Position numbers and translations under genes: made by a program
Notes under the pieces: model-generated
The model's database searches: none
The model's input: only the letters and a program-made list of their open reading frames with translations
What the model was told of the DNA's origin: nothing
From: Paragonimus skrjabini miyazakii
Lineage: Eukaryota > Platyhelminthes > Trematoda > Plagiorchiida > Troglotrematidae
Direction of reading: 5' to 3'
DNA length: 64,000 nt
Assembly (NCBI GenBank): GCA_014338405.1
Contig: JTDE01000706.1
Coordinates: 70,390 to 134,389 of the forward strand
Shown: positions 56,301 through 64,000 of the stretch, piece by piece
Numbering within the stretch: position 1 is the first letter of the stretch
Layout of the letters: each line of letters opens with the position of its first letter

Positions 56301-56720
56301 GGAGGAATTAAGTCACTGTTGTCGTCCTGGAAAACTTTGTGGATAGAGATCGAGAATTTCAACATGAGCCTCTTGAGCGAAATATATACCGTTTAGTGGT
56401 CAGTCGCTGGGTACATCCAGCGGCACGTAAGTATACCGACTGGCGTACGGTGCGACATGGACAGATGATAACCTGGCGTAAGGAAATTAGGTCGTTCACC
56501 GTGAGACTGGACACTGTGGGTTGGCTTTGTCTCCCGGACTGGGGACCTTACGACTTACAAAGTCAGTGACTGGGGACGTTAGGTGTGGTGGTGGCTAATC
56601 GAGCTTAGTGGCGTGAACGCATTCGTTGTTTGGCCAAGTTGTCTGTAAAGTGAGTGTATTTAATGCCGCGCGGCAGTGAAAACCGTAAGGAAGCTGTCTT
56701 ACTGATGACGTCTTAATTTC
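56300..56720 (+). other. GC-richer block, unassigned
   Basis: Distinctly GC-richer than its flanks and open on plus for 76 codons (56339-56569). The translation is rich in Arg and Trp (segment VHPAARKYTDWRTVRHGQMI) but unrecognised. It lies about 200 bases upstream of the Gypsy LTR and could be an unknown repeat. Confidence 0.25.
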
Positions 56721-56924
56721 ACTTATAATTCGGTTGTTTGTTTGCACGATGTAGGCACTTTGGCGTTAAATGTTTGAATACAGACATCCATTTTTCGTGG
56801 TTGGATCACCTTGTCTTACCTCTTTTCTTTCTTCCTGAACACAGTTTACTTTTCTTCTTTGTGGTTGAGTTACAGTTAAGCATCAATGAGAACCACTGAT
56901 GTAATGCTGCCTAGCATAATGATG

Positions 56925-57303
56925 TGTGGTGAAAATCTACTTGATTAACTGCTTATCCAAGTTCCGACACAATAGAAAATCTAACAGAAGGCCAATCCAA
57001 ACTACATCAAGATTGGACGAACAGTTTCAGTGTTACGCCTTCTGTTATTCACTGATTTCTTTGTTCTGTACTGCACCAATTAATGTACAGTTTGTGACTT
57101 TGTATGCGTCAGTACAATGAGTTAATGACCGATTGTGATTTTCTTAATAATGTTGTACATCCTTAAATTCGGTTGCTTGTTTCATGAATATGAACTGCTT
57201 ACTGCAACCAGTACGAGGGCTTCCCCTTATTACTTGTGTGGGAGGTTTCAATTCGAGTACAATTTCTAGAGCTATTCAAAGACTTTAATTCTGAGTATTA
57301 CAA
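56925..57303 (+). repeat. 5' LTR of the Gypsy element
   Basis: It begins TGTGGTGAAAATCTACTTG, which matches TGTGATGAAAATATACTCG at 58746. It ends about TATTACA just before the AATTGGCG primer-site position. The match to the 3' side is clear for the first 75 bases and weak afterwards. Confidence 0.6.
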
Positions 57304-57317
57304 ATTGGCGTTCCGGA

Positions 57318-58030
57318 ATGGAACCGTCTGCCATTAAACAATCAAATCTTCATGCTGGTGTGAGTGAAGTCCGGGAGTGGATCGAAAAGTTTGCATTAAG
57401 GTGCAATATCCCTTATGTTGTGAAGAAGGAAAATCAATCAGATTTCTTCGTTACCGCTGATGGCCGTGAACTGTATTCTTTACTGAAGAATCTCACCTAT
57501 CCAAACGCCTCAGTCTCACTGCCATTCGACGAACTAAAGAAACTGCTGTTAAAGCACGTGCTTCTCGTCAATTTTCAGACCACAGAAAGGATGTTCAACA
57601 AGCATCAGCTTCCGTGAGTTCAATCGCAAAAACAAGCTGCCCGTTGCAACTTTGGTGACAGGCTAGGGGGCATCTGCGTAGTCGATTGATTGGTTGCCTC
57701 AATGACACTGATCTTCAGCGGGGATTGTTGCTCAAACAAGATATTACTTTTCAAGAAGCCCGATAAATCTGCGGGTAGAAAGATGACGTCACTACTGCTA
57801 CTGCCGATTCGGACGTTATACTATTTCAGAAGACCAAAGGGCATACTCCCACCAAAAGTTAACCAACGAACAATTTTCGACAGCCTCCTCATGTACCCGT
57901 CATCAATCCCGATGTAAAGCAAGTGAACAAATGTTTCTGTTGTGGTGAATTACAATTACGATTATCCTACTGATTTCGAAATGCTATGTGCCATTTATGT
58001 GATAAACCTGGTCATAGTAAGAAGGTTAGA
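57318..58030 (+). pseudogene. Gypsy gag, with zinc-knuckle region, broken
   Basis: It starts with ATG at 57318, 14 bases after the LTR. The first 99 codons are open: REWIEKFALRCNIPYVVKKE, LPFDELKKLLLKHV and a NFQTTERMF capsid-type segment. Beyond 57617, stops and frameshifts interrupt a region that still resembles the gag C-terminal domain (DTDLQRGLLLKQDITFQEAR-like, about 57700-57750). Two Cys clusters follow: KCFCCGE near 57930 and CHLCDKPGHSKKV near 57989-58027, the latter a CCHC knuckle with the last Cys changed to Val. Confidence 0.75.
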
Positions 58031-58149
58031 AATGTCACCTGAGTCACTATAAACAGACAAATGCCATAGAGCCACCTACTACTGGTTATTCATTGCAACT
58101 GAAATCCAGATGGAAGTAATATGTTCACAGATGCCTCAAGTTCAAGTCA

Positions 58150-58490
58150 GAATGTAAGTGTGAATTCATTTTGGATACAGGAACTGACGAATCCATTATT
58201 TCAAAGCCGCTACTAGATAGCATGGCCCCTGCTGCTCAAGTGAGATCAACAACGTTTGAAATACGTGGAGTTGCTAGTCATCATCTAGCTTTGTTAAGTG
58301 AGACTTATGTAATGGTGGTTTGTAAGGATATTGAGCTGATTTTCTTTTGATGTCAGAGGGACATCCAGCTGTCCTCGAATTAAATGACTTGAGACAGCTC
58401 AACTATGATCTTTCACTAAATGCTTATCACACGGATGGTCCGAGTGGAGAGTGTCAAACTCATTTAAATAACTGGGTTGTTCAATGTTCA
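58150..58490 (+). pseudogene. Gypsy aspartic protease and start of pol linker, frameshifted
   Basis: The frame reads CKCEFILDTGTDESIISKPL, with the catalytic DTG at 58174-58182. It continues to a stop at about 58350. The adjacent frame then gives SEGHPAVLELNDLRQLNYDL, resembling the segment between protease and RT in Gypsy elements (family form GPxILGLDxLRQLN). One dimeric protease subunit would be encoded. The downstream RT is deleted. Confidence 0.72.
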
Positions 58491-58745
58491 CGTAGTGCAT
58501 GAGGAATGAAGGTAGTATCAGCGAGAATGAAACACCGAGGTTGTTCTGCTCATCTGTGGATCCGAATGTAGTTATAGATAAAGTCGCAGGGAAGGTATCA
58601 AATACTGAGATCAATAAAGTCGAGAAGAAAAAGAAACAAAATAATAGAGAAAGTAGAATGATTTGGGCAGGAACAATTTGATGTGCCAAGAAGACTAGCA
58701 CGATTGACAAACGTGAATACAGAAGCATCCCAAAGAGGCCAAATT

Positions 58746-59120
58746 TGTGATGAAAATATACTCGATTCACCGTTTATCCAAACCCCGACACAAAAGATCT
58801 AACAGGAGGCTAATCCAATTTCGAGTATTACGTAATTATCTTGGCAAACTATAGCAATCATGCTCATTACCACCCTATCTTACTTGCCCACACGACCAGT
58901 ATTTTTGGTGGGTAAGGGTTTCCGTCTGTACTGCTAAAGATGTTTGCCGTGTTTCTGTGACTCATCCGTAAAAATAAGTTTTATTCTAGAAGTGTGTAGA
59001 GAAACACGTGATTAACTTTAAAATGCTGTGGAAACACACCATCTGGTAAATTAGCCCATTTTGGCTTCTAATTAGTCCACTTGAAATCGTTCATAGCAAG
59101 TGGATGCGTTTTAGTCCATA
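58746..59120 (+). repeat. 3' LTR of the Gypsy element, decayed
   Basis: It starts TGTGATGAAAAT immediately after the polypurine tract and aligns with the 5' LTR for about 75 bases (blocks TTATCCAA, CGACACAA, TCTAACAG and CCAATCCAA-like). The rest is too diverged to align by eye. The end is estimated. Confidence 0.5.
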
Positions 59121-60195
59121 ACGTGAACAATACGCATTTTAAGCTTGGAAGTAGTGGATCATTTCGGAATTTCCTAAATAACCAAATCTCTTTTCTCATC
59201 TAGAAAGACGGTTTACCGTGAAGAACAGACTGGGCAACAAATAAATTTGCTCAACAGCGAGACGTTGGACGAAAAGTTATATACTCACAGCAATGTCCAT
59301 CAGCAGTCTGCTTAGACAATATTTTCCGACCGACAAAATAATATTTGGGCATATCGTTTGAATTAACCATCCGGTCTTAAGCACGGCAAAACGAGACGAA
59401 CGAGCTAGATGGACTTTTCTGATGCACTTATTAAATTCTATTTGTGGCTGAGTGAACATTCGAACCATAACGGCCGGCTATACTCAATAAAGCAAATTAG
59501 CTTTTCGAACGAAGGAGATTCACACTGATCGGAGTCCAGTTGCTTTCGATCGATGCTTTACTTTCGGGCGTACGGTCTGCTGGAGTTGGCAGTCAATCTA
59601 AAGGTGAAATTCCGAGACATTGACAAAACGGATGGATCGGGATTAGTTTGAGAAATACAAGTTAACTTGGTTTTAAACTACGTTTCATAGAAAACAGACC
59701 GCTCGTGTTTGTCTCAAATCAATTCATTTACAGAGGTTTGTTTGAGCGGCAGTTGAGCTTCAGCATATAGGCACGCGTTGTTCAAACGCTGTCTGTTTTG
59801 TTGTAATCAGTGGAATGATTGCGTATGCTCAGCATGACCAGTCCAGTAAACCATCGGTTCCGTCGTCCATGTACACAACCGCGCAATCACATGTATCTGC
59901 GTTGTTATGTCAACTCATGTGATGAATGAACATCATAAGGCTCTAAATGAACCGAACTCAACGGCTTAAATAATCTTCGATGGATTGGCGCTAACATGTG
60001 AGGTTCGTTCACGATATGTTCGTCCGAACGAGCCACGTTGTGATGATAATATGTTCCGCTGACTGAACGTCGTCTTGACAAGCACAGTAAGCTGTTGACA
60101 GAGAAGTCTGTACCACTACCTCATAGCGGGTCACATTTTTGTCTCACAGGTGGCTTCGCTTGTGAGTTGTACAGTGCGCACACTTGGGAACTAAA
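59121..60195. other. No gene recognised
   Basis: A GC-richer stretch around 59510-60000 has no recognisable frame or repeat. Confidence 0.35.
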
Positions 60196-60199
60196 GAGC

Positions 60200-60430
60200 A
60201 AGTATCAACCCCAGGACGACGACAGACCAGAACCGACTATTGCAATAGTGTGTACGCACTATGGGGGACGTGCCATCAGGACGGACGACTACGTGCTGCT
60301 GCCCTCTGTGTGTGAACACACGGTACCCACGCAAATAAGTGCATGCGTTTGTGGTCCTATGTTTTAGCAAAGCCTGTACGGTTTTTCATACAACAACTTC
60401 GTAGGTCAAGCGTTTTTTGCGGTCAAAACA
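60200..60430 (+). repeat. Unidentified interspersed repeat X, copy 2 (plus)
   Basis: Aligns with the reverse complement of 8640-8900. Adjacent plus sequence from 60095 is open for 90 codons into the repeat, without a recognised domain. Confidence 0.75.
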
Positions 60431-61605
60431 ACATGACCTAGGCTGGGTACGAGAATGAACAACAGTATAATATGTATGGTTGAACGGATAATTGGGCCAG
60501 AAAAGTAAGTTCTTGAATGATAATTTCATGAATGTGCATTGGATGACTAATTCAATACACCGTTCAATTGCGGAAACGAAAAAAACTTGTTCAAATACAG
60601 ACATCACAACAAATAAAGTCCCATATTTTTTGCTGCACGAATTCAGCTGTAGATTCACCGAAGTAGGTTTTATCACTAGTTGTACAGTTAGCAGATTTTC
60701 CGTTATGAATCACATAGCAGGATAACTGACACTATCGTAACGTGCAGTCGAAACCAACAAGCGCGCACGGAGTGCATTTGACTTGCGTAACAGGGTGTGC
60801 TGCTGTGCTGTTGATACCGTTTCAGTTCTAGTTTGTGTAAATCGTGTGCATGGCTTATTGGGTATTTAGCTCATGCATGTTTGCGTTGTTTCCCTTTATA
60901 GGACTTTTGTTGGAACACCTACCTCAGAAGAACGCTGTCCCCCGGTGTCTCCACGTTTTCCTAAAGTTGATTCACAAGTGTGACTGACGATTATAGTAAA
61001 AACGGCCAGTTTGTACGTTACACTATGTGTCTCAAGCCGTAATAAGGTTGTATGAAAAAATTGAATACTCAACAATGCTTAAGAATTCGAAAAATGGCGA
61101 ATCATTTTCTGGCCCCACACCTTTCTTTAGAAAAGCATCCCGGTGTATCGGCAGGAATGTACCACAGCAAAGATAGGCTTTATTGTATGCCATTACAAAC
61201 ATTCTTCCAAGGTCGCTAATGGTGTCTAATTTTGATATTAGAATCGGCGATAACATCCTGACAGATGTGAAGAATCTCAGTTCAGACTGCATATAATAAA
61301 TATATCTTCGGTAGGCAGGAAATAATTATTAACTCTGGATGGCAGACAAATTTATCACCTGCTTATTGGATTTTAGCTTGCGGTTGCTTACTACCGCTAC
61401 TTAACACTGTTTTTAATCTGTAATACAGCCCTACTCGAAGGTTTCACACATGAGGTAGGAGTGGTTTAGTCCGACTGATTGCTCGAACTGCTTTAAGGTG
61501 CACTCCAGTGAACAATACAGTGAAAACCTGTTTGAGGAACAGAACACGATGACGCTCCCAAAGAAAACTGTTATTTTGATTCAAGTGAATAATATTTTAT
61601 TTCAT
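60431..61605. other. No gene recognised
   Basis: Short frames on both strands, with no domain or repeat. Confidence 0.4.
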
Positions 61606-61611
61606 ACCAGA

Positions 61612-62060
61612 TTGAGTCGATTGATTGCGACCGCTTCAGCAAACCGTAAAAATCTTGGGTTAAAATGACATAACAGGATTCGGAATGCACAAGATGGATC
61701 GATTTAGTTGGCCAGTGGTCAGGATGTGTCTTGCGACTGCGGAGGCTGGCTGTTTACGCGTTTAAGCAACATTGCCGTTCTCCGGTAACACGGACTTCTG
61801 CACCCATTTAGGTAGATGTTCCTTCATTCTGGAGCTCAGGCATCTCTCAGTACTGTCTATGTAACTTTCTCCGCAGTTACATACAAATTGGTAAATACAA
61901 TGTGAATTGGCACCGATAGGCTGATCTCCTTTGACTGAAGGCACCGGTAACTTCTGGGTCCGAGCAATTACACGTAGTTCAGCTGCATTGAAAATTTGCT
62001 TAATCGAATTCCTCAACTGTTGTTCTGTTTGGTGCATGATGTAGTCACTCTTAAGTTCAT
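61612..62060 (-). pseudogene. PLE linker plus GIY-YIG endonuclease, PLE-8, minus
   Basis: The minus frame from 62037 reads MHQTEQQLRNSIKQIFNAAE (linker), then HCIYQFVCNCGESYIDSTER and LSSRMKEHLPKWV, the GIY-YIG start with YIG changed to YID. It stops at 61762, and further C-terminal sequence (RFLRFAEAVAINRL) follows in another frame near 61640. It is the closest relative of PLE-1 (14400-15143) and of the PLE-2 linker, so PLE-1, -2 and -8 form one family. Similarity to PLE-1 ends abruptly at about 61612, probably the insertion edge. Confidence 0.85.
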
Positions 62061-64000
62061 GAGGTTGTTATACGAGAAAAAGTGATTTTTGTTAGTGTGT
62101 TCTGTTGGTCACGTTAAAACTGTATCTTACGTTTTACAGATGCAAAGAACATGTGAATGAAATTAAATGGAGGAAAACATCGGTGAAGCTTTTAGCCTAC
62201 ATTCATGTCATCAGCAAATACGTTTACGTAATGAAACAACAATAACCTGTGGCACTGTGCTTGAAGGGCGGTTGGGAAACTTGTAGTGCACACTTGTATC
62301 GAACAAGAAAAAATCTAAAACTCCCGCACGATTCAGTTGTGACCATGGTGTTAAGCGTTGTGTTGCGGTATGATCAGACTCCAACTTTGAAGCAGTTCTG
62401 TCGCTAAACTAACTAGCTCATTTCATAACACAGTTTTGGTGAATGACCTCGTAAGTGTTTGTCTCNNNNNNNNNNNNNNNNNNNNNNNNNNNNNNNNNNN
62501 NNNNNNNNNNNNNNNNNNNNNNNNNNNNNNNNNNNNNNNNNNNNNNNNNNNNNNNNNNNNNNNNNGTAGAAGAAGATGTACCAATGAATGGCTCATAAGC
62601 TACTCAGCCCACAAACACCGACGATTTTGACTACATTTACGTCGAGTATTTTGCCTGTTTAGTCGAAATCGACATTACTACACTTATTGCTGAAATGGAT
62701 ACGGGTTCCGGGTCGACGAACTAAAAGGTGTTGGTAAGTATGTCAGTCTTGTTACCTTTGTTGCGAACATTGTATACCGGATGTAAACGTTCTACGTGAT
62801 ACAATCCCTTTTTTCATTAATTCACTATTTCTTTCCTTGTACGAGTATCTCTCCTCATTAGTAATATATACTAAGTAGTGGTAAATTTACATCGAAAATT
62901 AATGTATATCAATAACGATGTTTTACATTTCGGTGAACGGCTGTTATATTTAAACTGTTTCTGCTCACATTGCATAGAGTTGCAGTTCAACTTGTACATA
63001 TTCAGTTTTGTATCATGTTTGGAAGTTTACCAGAAATAAGCAAGGCTCAAATATACCCTGGCGTACATGTTTTAATGGTACCAAACTAATTGTGAAGGGG
63101 CTGCATAGTATGTACTACTCATCCAATTGATACTTTCAAGCTATACGTCTCATGATTTTTGACTTTAACAGTTCTCTGTTGGTCTAAGCACTAAACTTGG
63201 ACGTATTTTCATCAACACACCATGGATGAATACAGACGATTTGCTTACTTTTCAGATTATTAACCCTATTGGTTGGGAGATTTTTGGTGACCTCCTATTG
63301 TTAAAGTACATTTACGAAATAAAAATATTCGTTAAACTGAAGGATCGGAGCAGATCAAGTCAATAGAATTAACTAAGTGACAACCAGGTAAATCGGCATG
63401 ACGTTAAAATGATCGGACAACGATGTAAAACCTGTTATGCTTCGAGAACTTAACTTAACAAGTCATGATGATAATATTCCAGTCATTAAGGTGAGTATGG
63501 CACATAAATGCTTGTCCTTCTAAAAGTCAACCAAGACTCCACTAATATTCTTACAATTTTCTCGAACATGTTTTGTATACATAATTAACTCACTTACCTA
63601 GACTAATTGTGTCTCACTATTCACAATTGCGTGTTTCTCATTCGGAGCAAGAATAGTGCAGGTCATACACTGTTTGTTATCATTCTAACAAAATGCTATG
63701 AGACTGTTCTTCAGAAAGATAAGTGGTGCTAAAAGCTTCCGATATTTATGCGATTGAAAAGTACACTGTTTCTGGGGGTCATCCAAAGTCAACCTCAAAC
63801 TTAACTGATTCGAGAATGGTGGACACACAAATCCCTCAAACAAGATAAAACCATATGATGTTGATCTTGAAAAAAATTGAGCAGACTATATGTACCTATC
63901 AGAAAGGATACTCTATGTAGTACGTTGTTTATTTGCAGGAGGATAATACAAGGAAACATAACTGCACATGGATGAAACTAACACACGCTGTACTACTTTT
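62061..64000. other. No gene recognised; includes a 100-N gap
   Basis: AT-rich DNA. The gap at 62466-62565 is exactly 100 N, the convention for a gap of unknown size. No frame or repeat was recognised. Confidence 0.4.
62466..62565. other. Assembly gap (100 N)
   Basis: Exactly 100 N, probably a scaffold join of unknown true length. Confidence 0.98.

Larger units (their letters stand above)
56925..59120 (+). mobile_element. Ty3/Gypsy-type LTR retrotransposon, internally deleted
   Basis: Order on plus: 5' LTR (56925-57303), a TTGGCG stretch in primer-binding-site position, gag (57318-58030, broken), aspartic protease (about 58150-58360), a short pol linker, and a remnant of the ORF end. A polypurine tract (AAAGAGG, 58732-58738) and the start of a 3' LTR (58746 onward) complete it. 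RT, RNase H and the integrase core are absent, so about 3 kb is missing. LTR starts TGTGGTGAAAAT and TGTGATGAAAAT align for about 75 bases. Stops and shifts affect both gag and pol. It is non-autonomous at best. The 3' limit is estimated from the 5' LTR length. Confidence 0.78.

Noticed and set aside
1..64000. Bacterial-style features: operons, ribosome-binding sites, CRISPR arrays, insertion sequences, origins.
   Set aside because: The repeat content, splice-like signals and absence of dense coding show a eukaryotic genome. No direct-repeat/spacer array was seen.

Overview
The window looks like AT-rich nuclear DNA of a flatworm, most likely a digenean trematode close to the schistosomes. The evidence is its repeat content: Penelope-like elements (PLEs), an RTE-clade LINE whose ORF ends in a C2H2 zinc finger, a CR1/Jockey-type LINE, Ty3/Gypsy remnants, and a tRNA-like SINE that carries a hammerhead ribozyme. 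That last architecture is known from the schistosome Sm-alpha repeats. The species call is inference. The assembly is a draft, with N gaps at 5064-5923, 21916-22705 and 62466-62565. There is no rRNA gene, bona fide tRNA gene, CRISPR array or operon.

Layout. 1-3.0 kb is featureless apart from a (TA)n tract and one GC-richer block. 3.05-7.0 kb is a near full-length, inactivated minus-strand RTE LINE, followed by a Gypsy integrase scrap at 7.06-7.3 kb. 8.6-8.9 kb holds one copy of an unidentified interspersed repeat whose second copy is at 60.2-60.4 kb. 11.6-12.6 kb is a head-to-head pair of ribozyme SINEs. 14.4-16.9 kb and 21.2-24.3 kb are two head-to-head PLE pairs, and the second is bracketed by an exact 18-bp direct repeat. 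A CR1-type RT fragment lies at 19.0-19.6 kb. 25.5-36.6 kb carries an RTE scrap, two PLE scraps and six or more further ribozyme-SINE pieces, many again as inverted pairs. 36.6-50.9 kb is mostly unassignable, with an RTE scrap at 41.5-41.8 kb. 51.0-52.6 kb has two PLE endonuclease ends facing tail to tail. 56.9-59.1 kb is an internally deleted Gypsy element with LTR, gag, protease and polypurine tract. 61.6-62.1 kb is another PLE 3' end.

Host genes. No complete gene is recognisable. A few open stretches with plausible splice sites are listed as candidate exons at low confidence. The best are 33093-33318 on minus (stop plus AATAAA), 53901-54237, 20137-20298, 46835-46929 and 13254-13358 on plus, and 38680-38883 and 8165-8229 on minus. 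They may belong to long-intron genes crossing the window. Open frames of this length also occur by chance.

Most interesting system. At least ten copies or pieces of an approximately 435-bp SINE/retrozyme-like repeat combine a tRNA-like region (boxes A and B) with a type I hammerhead ribozyme. The best pair consists of two copies in opposite orientation and in different circular permutations. PLE copies in the same window show the same head-to-head, outward-tail topology. A reasonable inference is that a circular or multimeric ribozyme-processed RNA is mobilised by the PLE reverse transcriptase/GIY-YIG machinery, leaving inverted dimers of both families.
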